Shown: piece by piece, positions 16,935 through 25,648 of the stretch
Layout: every line of letters starts with the position of its first letter
Numbering within the stretch: position 1 is the stretch's first letter
Assembly (NCBI GenBank): GCA_021890795.1
Contig: JAKKUO010000003.1
Span: forward strand, 1-64,000
Origin: Bacillota bacterium
GTDB lineage: Bacteria; Bacillota; Sulfobacillia; Symbiobacteriales; ZC4RG38
DNA: 64,000 nucleotides
Direction: 5' to 3'
Position numbers and translations under genes: made by a program
The notes under the pieces: generated by a model
What the model saw: the letters and a program-made list of their open reading frames with translations, nothing else
Databases searched by the model: none
What the model was told of the DNA's origin: nothing

Positions 16935-17639
16935 CTAGATCCGGTCCGGGTGGTCCGCGATGATCCCGTCGACCCCCGCCATCCGCATCAGGGCCGCGGC
17001 CTCGGGCCGGTCCACGTCCCAGACGTAGACCTCCAGGCCGGCGGCATGGGCCGCCTGCACCACCTCCGGGGTGGCGAAATACCAGGCGGGGTGCAGGGCG
17101 TTCGCCCCGATGGCCCTGGCCATGCCCACGGGGTCGAGGGGATGGCAGAGGTAGAGGACGCCCAGGGAGAGCTCCGGCGCCAGCTCCCGGAGCCGGCGGA
17201 GGCCGTGGTGGTCGAAGGAGGAGACCTGAACCCGGTCCTGGCAGCGGTGGCGGCGGATCACGTCCACCAGGGCGGCCTCGATCCCGGGGTAGTGGAGGGA
17301 GCCGGCCTTCATTTCGATGAACAGCCGGATACCCGCGGGGGCGGTCAGTTCGATGACCTCCTCCAGGGTGGGCACCCGTTCCCCCCGGAACTCCGGCCCC
17401 CACCACCCGCCCGCGTCCGCCGCCCGAACCTCCGCCAGGGTCAGGGCCCGGATGAGCCCCTTCCGGTCTGTGGTCCGGTCGAGGAACGGGTCGTGGATCA
17501 CGACCAGGTGGCCGTCCCCGGTCATGTGGACGTCCAGCTCCACGCCGTCGCACCCGAGTTCCAGGGCCTTCCGGAACGAAGCCAGGGTGTTCTCCGGGGC
17601 GTACCCCGCCGCCCCCCGGTGGCCAATCCGCATCGGCAT
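16935..17639 (-). CDS. Glycerophosphodiester phosphodiesterase
   Basis: A 234-residue GDPD domain protein starting MPMRIGHRGAAGYAPENT, where HRG and EN are catalytic. DGVELDVHMTGDGHLVVIHDP supplies the metal-binding E-D-H set. It hydrolyses glycerophosphodiesters to glycerol-3-phosphate and an alcohol. There is no signal peptide, so it is cytoplasmic and UgpQ-like. It lies 77 bp upstream of the SLH gene on the same strand and may be co-transcribed. Confidence 0.92.
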   Translation of the reverse strand: MPMRIGHRGAAGYAPENTLASFRKALELGCDGVELDVHMTGDGHLVVIHDPFLDRTTDRKGLIRALTLAEVRAADAGGWWGPEFRGERVPTLEEVIELTAPAGIRLFIEMKAGSLHYPGIEAALVDVIRRHRCQDRVQVSSFDHHGLRRLRELAPELSLGVLYLCHPLDPVGMARAIGANALHPAWYFATPEVVQAAHAAGLEVYVWDVDRPEAAALMRMAGVDGIIADHPDRI

Positions 17640-17668
17640 CGGTCATCCCCACCCTTTCCGGTCAGCCG

Positions 17669-17728
17669 GCCAGCGGTCACAGGACACCGCCGACGGTCAG
17701 AAAACGCTGCCAGCGGTCACCCGTGGAA
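17669..17728. repeat. 20-bp tandem repeat, three copies
   Basis: Units start at 17669, 17689 and 17709. The first and third share GCCAGCGGTCAC; the second is degenerate (GCCGACGGTCAG). The last copy contains the AC of the adjacent sigma-K-like promoter. Confidence 0.7.
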
Positions 17729-17745
17729 CCAGTCAACATAAGATG
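17719..17745 (+). promoter_or_regulatory. Sigma-K-like promoter of the Cys-rich gene
   Basis: AC at 17719-17720, a 16-nt spacer and CATAAGATG at 17737-17745 match sigma-K (AC-N16-CATAnnnTA) except the last base. A perfect hairpin (17763-17769 with 17775-17781) lies in the leader just before the RBS. Confidence 0.45.
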
Positions 17746-17804
17746 CATCAGAACCTATCTTGCCGGCAGCCAGCCTGCCGGACGGTCTGTGCAGGAGGTG
17801 CCCC

Positions 17805-18218
17805 ATGAGCGAAAGAGGCGTCGTTTCGGTAAAGGTGAAGCCTGTACCCAAGTCCCACCATCACGGGGCCTCCGTCACACCCATCGGGTGCAGCTGCTCC
17901 ACCTGCGGATCCGGCCACGGCGGCCATCACGTCGGCCACGACGTGTTTCACGACCGGTGTGACCGCTGCGGCCAGCACCGGTCCTTCTGCCGGTGCGGTT
18001 TCGGCCATCACCCGGTCCAGGGGGTACACGCGGTGGACCCGTGCTTCTGCTTCCCGGCGCTGCCAGCGGTCGACCCCTGCTTCTGCTTCCCGGCACTGCC
18101 GGCCGTCGACCCGTGCTTCTGCTTCACCCCGTTCCCGGGCGGCTTCGGACCCTTCGGCTTCGGGACCCCGTTCTTGAACGCCGGCTTCTCGGGGTTCCCC
18201 TTCGGCCCCTTCATCTGA
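17805..18218 (+). CDS. Cys/His-rich repeat protein, probable spore coat protein
   Basis: A 137-residue protein from ATG 17805 behind GCAGGAGGTG. Residues 25-70 carry clustered Cys and His (CSCSTC, GHGGHHVGHDVFHDRC, CGQHRSFCRC). Then comes a near-perfect 12-residue repeat VDPCFCFPALPA (two full copies and a partial third), then a Gly/Phe/Pro tail. The content suggests disulphide cross-linking or metal binding, as in coat crust proteins such as CotY/CotZ, but no family is recognised. The sigma-K-like promoter supports late mother-cell expression. A strong terminator follows. Confidence 0.65.
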   Translation: MSERGVVSVKVKPVPKSHHHGASVTPIGCSCSTCGSGHGGHHVGHDVFHDRCDRCGQHRSFCRCGFGHHPVQGVHAVDPCFCFPALPAVDPCFCFPALPAVDPCFCFTPFPGGFGPFGFGTPFLNAGFSGFPFGPFI

Positions 18219-18276
18219 GCCTGCTCCTTCATCTGAGGCCGCCGGAGACCGAAGATGCAGCCAACCGAGCGCGAGG

Positions 18277-18305
18277 GCGGACCCGGGCCTCAGGCCCGGG
18301 TCCGC
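18277..18305. terminator. Bidirectional terminator
   Basis: A perfect 13-bp stem (18277-18289 with 18293-18305) and a TCA loop lie between the converging Cys-rich and acyl-CoA dehydrogenase genes. Confidence 0.7.
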
Positions 18306-18317
18306 TGCTGCCTGCCC

Positions 18318-19484
18318 TCAGCCCCGGGCGGCCTGGAGCTCTTTCAGCAGGTGCCGGCTGATGACCAGCCGCTGGATCTCCGAGGTACCCTCGTAGATCT
18401 GGGTGATCTTCGCCTCCCGCATCAGCCGTTCCACCCGGTACTCCTCCATATACCCGTACCCGCCCAGGATCTGCACCGCCTCCACGGTCTGGCGCATGGC
18501 CACCTCCGAGGCGAAGAGCTTGGCCATGGCCACCTCCTTGGTGCAGGGCACCCCCTGATCCATGAGGAACGCCGCCCGGTAGGTCAGCAGCCGGGCCGCC
18601 TCCAGCTCAGTGGCCATATCCGCCAGCTTGAAGGCGATGGCCTGGTGTTCGATAATCGGCTTCCCAAAAGTGTGCCGTTCGGTGGCGTACTTCATCGCCT
18701 CGTCGAAGGCGGCCTGGGTGATCCCCACTGCCTGGGCCGCGATGCCGATCCGGCCCCGGTCCAGGATCGCCATGGCGATCTTGAACCCTTCGCCCTCCGG
18801 GCCGAGGCGGTTCTCCACCGGCACCCGGACGTTCTCCAGGTAGACCGCGGTGGTGTGGGAGGCGTGGAGGCCCATCTTCCGCTCTGGCGGACCGAAGCTC
18901 AGCCCCGGGGTGCCCTTCTCCACGATGAAGGCGGTGATCCCCTTGTGCCGGAGGGACGGGTCAGGGTGGGTGCGGGCAAAAACGATGTAGACATCCGCCA
19001 CCCCGCCGTTGGTAATGAAGATCTTCTGGCCGTTGAGGACGTACTCGTCCCCCACCCGCTCCGCCCGGGTCTGGATCGCCGCGGCGTCGGAGCCGGCCTG
19101 GGGCTCGGTGAGGGCGTAGGCGCCCAGAAGTTCCCCCCGGGAGAGCCGGGGCAGGTACCGCCGCCGCTGCTCTTCGGTGCCGAAGAGGTAGATCGCCTCG
19201 GAGTGGAGGGAGCAGTGGACCTCGTAGATCACCGCGGTGACGGCACAGGCCCGGGCCAGCTCCTCGATGACGATGGCATAGCTCACCCAGTCGAGCCCCT
19301 GCCCGCCGTACTCCTCCGGCAGGTGCATGTTCAGGTAGCCCAGCTCCGCCAGGCGCCGGAAGTTCTCCCAGGGAAACTCGTGCCGGCGGTTGTACTCCGC
19401 CGACCGGGGGGCGATCTCCTCCCGGGCAAACTCCCGCACCGCCTGCTGCAAAACCTGTTGCTCCTCGGTCAGAAAGAAGTTCAT
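18318..19484 (-). CDS. Acyl-CoA dehydrogenase
   Basis: A 388-residue flavoenzyme of normal length. The acyl-CoA dehydrogenase signatures are AYALTEPQAGSDAAA (about 120-135) and QILGGYGYMEEYRVERLMREAK, leading to IYEGTSEIQRLVISR, whose glutamate is the catalytic base. It oxidises acyl-CoA to enoyl-CoA, passing electrons to ETF; by context the substrate may be a short or branched chain. It is the last gene of the methylmalonyl-CoA mutase operon, 27 bp after meaB. Confidence 0.93.
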   Translation of the reverse strand: MNFFLTEEQQVLQQAVREFAREEIAPRSAEYNRRHEFPWENFRRLAELGYLNMHLPEEYGGQGLDWVSYAIVIEELARACAVTAVIYEVHCSLHSEAIYLFGTEEQRRRYLPRLSRGELLGAYALTEPQAGSDAAAIQTRAERVGDEYVLNGQKIFITNGGVADVYIVFARTHPDPSLRHKGITAFIVEKGTPGLSFGPPERKMGLHASHTTAVYLENVRVPVENRLGPEGEGFKIAMAILDRGRIGIAAQAVGITQAAFDEAMKYATERHTFGKPIIEHQAIAFKLADMATELEAARLLTYRAAFLMDQGVPCTKEVAMAKLFASEVAMRQTVEAVQILGGYGYMEEYRVERLMREAKITQIYEGTSEIQRLVISRHLLKELQAARG

Positions 19485-19511
19485 CTGCTCTCCCGCCCCT
19501 CGGCATCATGG

Positions 19512-20723
19512 TCAGGAAATCGGCTCCTCCGGGCGGCCGGGGGGTTCGGCGAAGTGCCGCCGGAGGATCGCCTCCGCGGCGGTGTAGGGGTCGACCTCCC
19601 GCCGGGCCACCGCCTCGGTCAGCCGGGGGAGGTCCCCGGCCGCGGCCGCCCGGTCCAGCACCCGCCGGGCGACGAGGCGGGCCACCAGGTCCTGGACCCG
19701 GGCCTGGGCGTCCTCCCGCTGCCGGGCCTCCCACCGGCCGGACTCCCGGAGGAACTGGAGGTGCTCGAGGCACCGGTCCAGGAGCTGTTCCACCCCCTGG
19801 CCGTCCTTGGCCACGGTCTTGACCACCGGCGGCCGCCAGGAGATGCCCCCGGGGGCCACCGAACCGTGCCGCCCCCCGGGGCCCTGGGGAGCGGTGGGAG
19901 CGCCGCCGGGCCCCTCCCCGCCGGCGCCAGCCCCTCCGCCCGGCCGGGCCGGCGCCGTCACCCCCGGGGGCAGTTCGTCAACGTCTTTGTGGTGGCCGGT
20001 CGGGTCCAACCGCTCCAGCCCCTGGTAGCCCGCCGGCCCCCCGGGCAGGGGCCCCTCTGCCGGCCACCGGTTGAGCCCCGGCTCCCCCATGTGGCCCAGG
20101 TCCAGCATCATCTCGATCTCGGCGACGGTGCGCTCGGCGCCCTCCCGGTCGGCCTTGTTCACCGCGAAGATGTCGCCGATCTCCAGGATCCCGGCCTTGA
20201 TCGCCTGGATGTCATCCCCGAGCCCCGGCACCGCGACCACCACGATGGTGTGGGCGAGGCCCACGATCTCCACCTCGGACTGGCCAGCCCCCACGGTCTC
20301 CACCAGGACGGTGTCAAAGCCGAAGGCATCCAGGACCGCCACCACGTCGCCGGTCGCCTGGGAGATGCCCCCCACGTGCCCCCGGGAAGAGAGGCTGCGC
20401 ATGTAGATCCCGGGGTCGCTGAGGCTCCGCTGCATCCGGATCCGGTCGCCGAGGATCGCCCCGCCGGAGAAGGGGCTGGAGGGGTCCACCGCGACGATGG
20501 CCACCCGTTGCCCCCGCTGCCTCAGCCCCAGGGCCATCCGATCCACCAGGGTGGACTTCCCCGCGCCGGGGGGCCCGGTGACGCCGATGACGTGGGCCTT
20601 GCCCCCCAGGGGGTAGAGGGCTTTCAGCAGCTCGGCGGCCTCGGGCCGGCCGTTCTCCACCCAGGTGATGGCCCGGGCCAGGGCCCGGCGGTCGCCGGCT
20701 CGGAAACGGTCAATCAGCTCCAT
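19512..20723 (-). CDS. meaB: Methylmalonyl-CoA mutase-associated GTPase MeaB
   Basis: A 403-residue G3E-type P-loop GTPase. Walker A is [12 protein letters not shown], followed by [19 protein letters not shown]. The switch region has ETVGAGQSE and the base-recognition motif is VNKAD. MeaB protects and reloads the B12 cofactor of the mutase. A Gly/Pro-rich stretch of about 85 residues (about 212-298) interrupts the GTPase domain after [10 protein letters not shown]; normal MeaB proteins have about 320-340 residues. Its start overlaps the B12-subunit gene by 10 bp. Confidence 0.92.
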   Translation of the reverse strand: MELIDRFRAGDRRALARAITWVENGRPEAAELLKALYPLGGKAHVIGVTGPPGAGKSTLVDRMALGLRQRGQRVAIVAVDPSSPFSGGAILGDRIRMQRSLSDPGIYMRSLSSRGHVGGISQATGDVVAVLDAFGFDTVLVETVGAGQSEVEIVGLAHTIVVVAVPGLGDDIQAIKAGILEIGDIFAVNKADREGAERTVAEIEMMLDLGHMGEPGLNRWPAEGPLPGGPAGYQGLERLDPTGHHKDVDELPPGVTAPARPGGGAGAGGEGPGGAPTAPQGPGGRHGSVAPGGISWRPPVVKTVAKDGQGVEQLLDRCLEHLQFLRESGRWEARQREDAQARVQDLVARLVARRVLDRAAAAGDLPRLTEAVARREVDPYTAAEAILRRHFAEPPGRPEEPIS

Positions 20724-21121
20724 GCCCGTCGCCTCACGTTCTCTCGGGTGAACGCGATGATCTCGTCCAGGTCCGACCCGGGCCCGAAGACCCGGGCGAC
20801 CCCGTGGGCCAGCAGGGCCGGTACGTCCTCCTCCGGAATCACCCCGCCGGCCAGGATCAGCACATCATCGACACCCCGGTCCCGGAGCTGCTGGATCAGC
20901 TCCGGGATCAGGGTGAGGTGGGCCCCGGCCAGGCTGGAGACCGCCACCACGTCCACGTCCTCCTGGACCGCGGCCTCCGCGACGGCCTCCGGCCGCTGGA
21001 AGAGACCGGTGTAGATCACCTCGAACCCCGCGTCCCGGTACGCCCGGGCGATCACCTTGGCCCCCCGGTCGTGGGCGTCGAGGCCGAGTTTGGCCACCAG
21101 GACCCGAATCTTCTCCTCCAT
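20714..21121 (-). CDS. Methylmalonyl-CoA mutase, B12-binding subunit
   Basis: A 135-residue stand-alone cobalamin domain. It has the base-off B12 motif LDAHDRG (DxHxxG), SSLAG in the middle and [10 protein letters not shown] near the end. It would pair with the catalytic subunit encoded just upstream (51-bp gap). The two-polypeptide arrangement is known in archaea and some Firmicutes. It overlaps meaB by 10 bp. Confidence 0.93.
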   Translation of the reverse strand: MEEKIRVLVAKLGLDAHDRGAKVIARAYRDAGFEVIYTGLFQRPEAVAEAAVQEDVDVVAVSSLAGAHLTLIPELIQQLRDRGVDDVLILAGGVIPEEDVPALLAHGVARVFGPGSDLDEIIAFTRENVRRRAWS

Positions 21122-21172
21122 CGCCTCTCACCGCACCTCATCTCATGCGCTCCTGCCGCCTGCCCCGGCGCC

Positions 21173-22777
21173 TCAGTAGACCGCCTCTTCCCGCCACTCG
21201 CCCCAAAGCTCCCGCCAGACCCCGCAGATCTCCCCCTCGCTGCAGTAAGCCTTTACCGCCTCGAGGATATAGGGCATCAGGTTCTCGTTGCTCCCGGACG
21301 CCTTCCGCAGCTGCTCGAGCGCCCGGGCGGCCCGGGCCGGGTCGCGCCGTTGCCGGACCTCCCGGAGCCTTTCGACCTGCCGCCGCTGCACCTCCGGGTC
21401 GACCCGGAGGATCCGGGGCCGGACCTTCTCTTCGGGGTCGACGTACTTGTTGACCCCCACCACGCAGTAGTCGCCGGTTTTCAGCCGCCGCTGGAACCGG
21501 TAGGCGCTCTCCGCGATCTCCCGCTGGAAAAACCCCGTCTCGATGCCCCGGACCACGCCGCCGATAGCTTCAATCTTCTTGAAATACCTCTCCGCTTCCT
21601 CCTCGAGCTGGTTGGTGAGGGATTCGACGTAGTAGGAGCCCGCCAGGGGGTCGATCACATTGGCCACCCCGGTCTCCTCGGCGATGATCTGCTGGGTGCG
21701 GAGGGCGATGCGCACCGACTCCTCGGTGGGCAGGGCCAGGGCCTCGTCGTAGGAGTTGGTGTGGAGGCTCTGGGTGCCCCCCAGCACCGCGGCCAGGGCC
21801 TGGATCGCCACCCGGACGATGTTGTTCTGCGGCTGCTGGGCGGTCAGGGAGACCCCTGCGGTCTGGGCATGGGTCCGGAGCATCCAGGACCGGGGGTTCT
21901 TGGCGCCGTACTTCTCCCGCATCTTCCGGGCCCAGATCCGCCGGGCGGCCCGGAACTTGGCAATCTCCTCGAAGAAGTCGTTGTGGACGTCAAAGAAGAA
22001 AGAGAGCCGGGGGGCGAAGGCGTCGATGTCCAGCCCCCGGGCGAGGCACGCCTCCACGTAGTACATCCCGTTGGCCAGGGTGAAGGCCAGCTCCTGGGCC
22101 GCGGTGGCCCCGGCCTCCCGGATGTGGTAGCCGGAGATGGAGATGGTGTTCCACTTGGGCACGTACCGGGTGCAGAATTCGATGGTGTCAACGATGAGCC
22201 GAATGGAAGGCTCAGGCGGATAGATATACGTCTTCTGGGCAATATAGTCCTTAAGGATGTCGTTCTGAATGGTCCCGCTCACCCGGTCCCAGGGCACCCC
22301 TTGCTGCTCCGCCACCGCCAGGTACATGGCCAGCATGATGCTCGCGGGCGGGTTGATGGTCATGGAGGTGCTGACCCGGTCCAGGGGGATGCCGTCGAAG
22401 AGGATCTCGAAGTCCCGGAGGGTGTCCACCGCCACCCCGAGCTTGCCCACCTCCCCGTCGGCGAAGGGGTGGTCGGAGTCGTAGCCCAGGAGGGTAGGCA
22501 TGTCAAAGGCGACGGAGAGGCCGGTCTGCCCCTGCTCCAGCAGGTACTTGAACCGGGCGTTGGTCTCCTCCGCGGTGCCGTAGCCGGCGAACTGGCGCAT
22601 GGTCCAGAGCCGGCCCCGGTACATGGTGGGGTAGACCCCCCGGGTGAAGGGGTAGGTTCCGGGGTCCCCCAGGTCCCGGTCGTAATCCAGGCCGGCGATG
22701 TCCTCCGGGCGATAGAAGCGCTTGACCTCCCGGTCGGAGACGCCGGCGAACCGCTCCTTCCGCTCCTTCGCCTCCAT
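21173..22777 (-). CDS. Methylmalonyl-CoA mutase, catalytic subunit
   Basis: A 534-residue TIM-barrel mutase subunit without a B12 domain. Typical segments are [44 protein letters not shown], the substrate loop around [12 protein letters not shown] and [13 protein letters not shown]. It interconverts (R)-methylmalonyl-CoA and succinyl-CoA. The start is ATG 22777, five bases after GGAGGAGGG. It heads the operon with the B12 subunit, MeaB and acyl-CoA dehydrogenase, suggesting propionyl-CoA or branched-chain amino acid use. Confidence 0.94.
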   Translation of the reverse strand: MEAKERKERFAGVSDREVKRFYRPEDIAGLDYDRDLGDPGTYPFTRGVYPTMYRGRLWTMRQFAGYGTAEETNARFKYLLEQGQTGLSVAFDMPTLLGYDSDHPFADGEVGKLGVAVDTLRDFEILFDGIPLDRVSTSMTINPPASIMLAMYLAVAEQQGVPWDRVSGTIQNDILKDYIAQKTYIYPPEPSIRLIVDTIEFCTRYVPKWNTISISGYHIREAGATAAQELAFTLANGMYYVEACLARGLDIDAFAPRLSFFFDVHNDFFEEIAKFRAARRIWARKMREKYGAKNPRSWMLRTHAQTAGVSLTAQQPQNNIVRVAIQALAAVLGGTQSLHTNSYDEALALPTEESVRIALRTQQIIAEETGVANVIDPLAGSYYVESLTNQLEEEAERYFKKIEAIGGVVRGIETGFFQREIAESAYRFQRRLKTGDYCVVGVNKYVDPEEKVRPRILRVDPEVQRRQVERLREVRQRRDPARAARALEQLRKASGSNENLMPYILEAVKAYCSEGEICGVWRELWGEWREEAVY

Positions 22778-22831
22778 GCGAACCCTCCTCCTGACCCTCA
22801 TCCGACGGGGTGGGACGGGCAAGGGTTTCCT

Positions 22832-22845
22832 ACCAACCGTTTGGT
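22832..22845. promoter_or_regulatory. Possible TetR-type operator upstream of the mutase operon
   Basis: A dyad with ACCAA and TTGGT arms around CCGT lies 55 bp before the mutase start. It resembles operators of TetR-family fatty-acid regulators (ACCNACCGNTNGGT-like). No such regulator is encoded nearby. Confidence 0.35.
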
Positions 22846-22942
22846 CGAGACACTTGTCGCCAATCCTCAGTCATCCGAGACAAATCGTAGATTCGCCGCG
22901 GCGGGAGCAACTCCTGCCGCAGAACCCCTGCCGGAGAAGGGT

Positions 22943-22973
22943 GCGGCGCCGGCCCGGGAAGGGCCGGCGCCGC
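22943..22973 (-). terminator. Hairpin terminator after uppP
   Basis: A perfect 13-bp stem (22943-22955 with 22961-22973) and a five-base loop lie about 100 bp after the uppP stop, between uppP and the mutase operon. Confidence 0.55.
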
Positions 22974-23076
22974 CACTCTGCCGCCGCAGCAGCGCCTGGT
23001 TCAGCTTATGTCCGTTGCGGGGGCCTTGCCTGCCCGGTTCTCCGCCGGCGGCCGCTGGCCAGCCATGGAGCGCCGG

Positions 23077-23868
23077 TCACCGCCCGCCCAGCAGGTACAC
23101 GGCCAGCACCACCCCGGCCAGGGCCACCCGGTAGAGGGCAAAGACCGCATAGGAGCCCCGGCGCAGGTAGTCGAGGAAGAACCGGATCACCAGGTACCCG
23201 ACCAGCCCGGCGGTGCCCACCCCCGCCCAGAAGGCCAGGTCCATCTGGGCCGGGTCTAGATCGGCCACCTTCAGAACCCCGGCGCCAAGGATGGTAGGGA
23301 AGGAGAGCAGGAAGGAGATCCGGGCGGCGGTCTCCCGGTTTAGCCCCAGGAGCAGCCCCGCGGTCATGGTGATGCCCGAACGGGAGACGCCGGGGACCAG
23401 GGCGATGGCCTGGGCCGCTCCGACCAGCAGCACGTCGCCGAAGCTCACCTGGTCCAGCCCCTTGCCCTTGGGCGCCATCCGATCGGCCCACCAGAGGACG
23501 ATGCCCAGGACCGCCAGGGTAAAGACCATCACCAGGGGGGAGCGGAGCACGGTCTCCACGATGTCCTCGAGGAGCAGCCCGGCGACCGCCGCCGGCACCG
23601 TCCCCGCGACGATGGCCCACCCGAGCCGCCCTTCCTGGGTGCTGAGGCCGTCCCGGAGTCCCCGGACCGCCAGCCCCACCAGGTCCCGCCAGAAAGCTGC
23701 GATCACCGCGACCAGGGTGCCAAGGTGTAGGGCCACGTCGAAGGCTAGGGAATGGGAAGGCCACCGGAGGAGCCAGGGCACCAGGTAGAGGTGGGCGGAA
23801 CTGGAGATGGGCAAGAACTCCGAAGCGCCCTGGACAAGGCCCAGGACAACGGCCTGGAAGAGGGTCAT
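23077..23868 (-). CDS. uppP: Undecaprenyl-diphosphatase UppP
   Basis: A 263-residue membrane protein with about eight helices. The N-terminal active-site motif is LGLVQGASEFLPISSSAHL and the second is GVSRSGITMTAGLLLG. It recycles undecaprenyl diphosphate for cell-wall synthesis and confers bacitracin tolerance. The start is ATG 23868 behind GGGAGG; the 31 codons upstream in the same frame include the promoter and are rejected. Confidence 0.95.
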   Translation of the reverse strand: MTLFQAVVLGLVQGASEFLPISSSAHLYLVPWLLRWPSHSLAFDVALHLGTLVAVIAAFWRDLVGLAVRGLRDGLSTQEGRLGWAIVAGTVPAAVAGLLLEDIVETVLRSPLVMVFTLAVLGIVLWWADRMAPKGKGLDQVSFGDVLLVGAAQAIALVPGVSRSGITMTAGLLLGLNRETAARISFLLSFPTILGAGVLKVADLDPAQMDLAFWAGVGTAGLVGYLVIRFFLDYLRRGSYAVFALYRVALAGVVLAVYLLGGR

Positions 23869-23906
23869 GGCGCCTGCCTCCCGTGGTGACTTCTCGAAAC
23901 AGCCCC

Positions 23907-23936
23907 AGTCTAAGCCAGCGGGCCCGGGACTGTCAA
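23907..23936 (-). promoter_or_regulatory. Sigma-A promoter of uppP
   Basis: TTGACA (23931-23936), an 18-nt spacer and TAGACT (23907-23912) on the minus strand, with a leader of about 35 nt to the ATG. Confidence 0.7.
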
Positions 23937-24074
23937 CGGCCCACCCGCCTCTCCGGGGCAACCCGTGCGATGGGGCTCGGGGGAGTAGCGGCGGGCACTA
24001 CTTTACATAAGCTGAGGTAGCCGGTCGCCAAGACCGGACCGCGCCGGAGACGGCGTCAAGGGCCGCCCCAACGG

Positions 24075-24122
24075 AAAAAAAGACCGGCCGGCACCGGGGC
24101 TCCGCAGGGAGCCCGGGCCGGC
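24075..24122 (-). terminator. Minus-strand terminator in the leader of the UDP-glucose dehydrogenase gene
   Basis: A near-perfect hairpin (24087-24122) is followed, on the minus strand only, by seven T residues (24075-24081). No leftward gene directly feeds it. It may stop antisense transcription, while the plus-strand hairpin lies just before the RBS at about 24131. Confidence 0.55.
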
Positions 24123-24137
24123 ATTGGCGAGGGTGGG

Positions 24138-25547
24138 GTGAAAATCGTGCGCGCGGTGGTCATGGGCGCAGGGTACGTCGGCCTCGTCACCGCGGCCGGA
24201 CTTGCGGAGCTGGGGCACCAGGTGATGGCCGTGGAGCCCAACACGGCCCGCCGGGAGGCGCTGGCCGCCAGCCAGGTCCCTTTCCACGAACCGGGCCTTC
24301 AGGAACTGGTGGCCCGGAACCGCGCCGCCGGCCGGCTGATCCCCGCACCGGCCTGGCATCCGGGCTTTCCCGCGGAGGTGTTTCTCATCGCCGTCGGCAC
24401 CCCGGCCCGGCCCGACGGCAGCCTGGATCTCACCCAGCTGCACGCCGCGGCCAAGGCGATTCGGGCGGGGCTTGAAGCCTCCCCGCCGGGGGAGGGGGCC
24501 GGGAGGCCCCTGGTGGTCCTCCGCTCCACCATCCCCCCGGGGACGACCCGGGAGGTGGCCCGGCGGCTGGCGGGGCTGGCACCGGTGGCCCACAATCCGG
24601 AGTTCCTGGCCGAGGGCACCGCGGTGCGGAACTTCTTCCACCCGGACCGGGTGGTGATCGGGGTCCGGGACCCCGGGGACGCGGCCCCCCTCCTCGCCCT
24701 CTACCGGCCGGTGGTGGAGCAGCGGTTCCGGGTGGTGCTGCCGGAGGGGGAACTGGTGGGGCGGGGGGCGCCCGTGCCCGTCCGGGTCACCAGCCCCGAA
24801 GAGGCGGAACTGATCAAGCTGGGGGCCAACGCCATGCTGGCCACCCGGGTGAGCTTCATTAACGAACTGGCCCGGCTCTGCGACCGCTGCGGCGCCCGGG
24901 TGAGCGAGGTCACCGCCGGAATTGGCCTCGACCCCCGGATCGGCCCGGCCTTCCTCCGGGCGGGGGTGGGCTGGGGCGGCTCCTGCTTTGGCAAGGACGT
25001 CCAGGCGCTTCTGGCCGCTGGCACCGCCCGGGGGATCGACCTCACCATCCCCGCCGCCGCCCTCGGGGCGAACCGCAGCCAGCGCCGGTGGTTTGCGAAC
25101 CGGATCGCCCACGCCCTGGGCGGTCTCCAGGGGAAGGCCCTCGGAGTGCTGGGGCTGGCCTTCAAGCCCGGCACCGACGACCTCCGGGACGCCCCGGCCC
25201 TCGAGCTTATCCGGCTCTTCCTCGCCGGCGGCGCCCGGGTGAAGGCCCACGACCCCGTGGCCATGGCCCGGTGCCGGGCGGAGTACCCGGACCTGCCCAT
25301 CGGGTACGCAGAGTCCCCGGCAGCAGCGGCCCGGGGGGCCCACGGCCTGGTCCTGGTGACCGACTGGCCCGCGTACGCCGCCCTGGACCTCCGGGCCCTC
25401 CGGCAGGAGATGGCCGCCGCGGCCGGAAGCCGCCCGCTTCTCGCCGACGGCCGAAACCTCTTTGACCCCGCCGCCGCCGAGGCGGCCGGCTTTGCCTACC
25501 TGGGGGTCGGCGTGCCCGGATCGGGGGAGCCGGGAACTGAGCCGTAA
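24138..25547 (+). CDS. UDP-glucose 6-dehydrogenase family protein
   Basis: A protein of about 469 residues. It has an NAD-binding N-terminus VVMGAGYVGLVTAAGLAELG, the middle dimerisation helix with LIKLGANAMLATRVSFINEL, and the catalytic cysteine in GWGGSCFGKDVQ. The C-terminal domain starts near LGLAFKPGTDDLRDAPA. It oxidises UDP-glucose (or a related nucleotide sugar) twice to the uronic acid, for surface polysaccharide. The GTG at 24138 is used; GTG 24147 is also possible. It stands alone, with rsmD converging on it. Confidence 0.9.
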   Translation: MKIVRAVVMGAGYVGLVTAAGLAELGHQVMAVEPNTARREALAASQVPFHEPGLQELVARNRAAGRLIPAPAWHPGFPAEVFLIAVGTPARPDGSLDLTQLHAAAKAIRAGLEASPPGEGAGRPLVVLRSTIPPGTTREVARRLAGLAPVAHNPEFLAEGTAVRNFFHPDRVVIGVRDPGDAAPLLALYRPVVEQRFRVVLPEGELVGRGAPVPVRVTSPEEAELIKLGANAMLATRVSFINELARLCDRCGARVSEVTAGIGLDPRIGPAFLRAGVGWGGSCFGKDVQALLAAGTARGIDLTIPAAALGANRSQRRWFANRIAHALGGLQGKALGVLGLAFKPGTDDLRDAPALELIRLFLAGGARVKAHDPVAMARCRAEYPDLPIGYAESPAAAARGAHGLVLVTDWPAYAALDLRALRQEMAAAAGSRPLLADGRNLFDPAAAEAAGFAYLGVGVPGSGEPGTEP

Positions 25548-25648
25548 GCCGGGTCCGGCTGAGCCGTGAGCCGTGCCCTGCCGGGCCCTGTGCGGCGGGA
25601 AACCCCTCGCCGCGGCGAGAGCGTCCAACGGTTGCAGCGCCCGGGACG

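Noticed and set aside
18008-18232. A repeat-containing minus-strand frame opposite the Cys-rich gene
   Set aside because: Its repeats are the antisense image of the plus-strand repeat; the plus frame has the RBS and promoter.
22778-22930. A cobalamin riboswitch before the mutase operon
   Set aside because: I looked for a B12-box-like sequence and conserved stems in the leader and saw none; the leader is also short.
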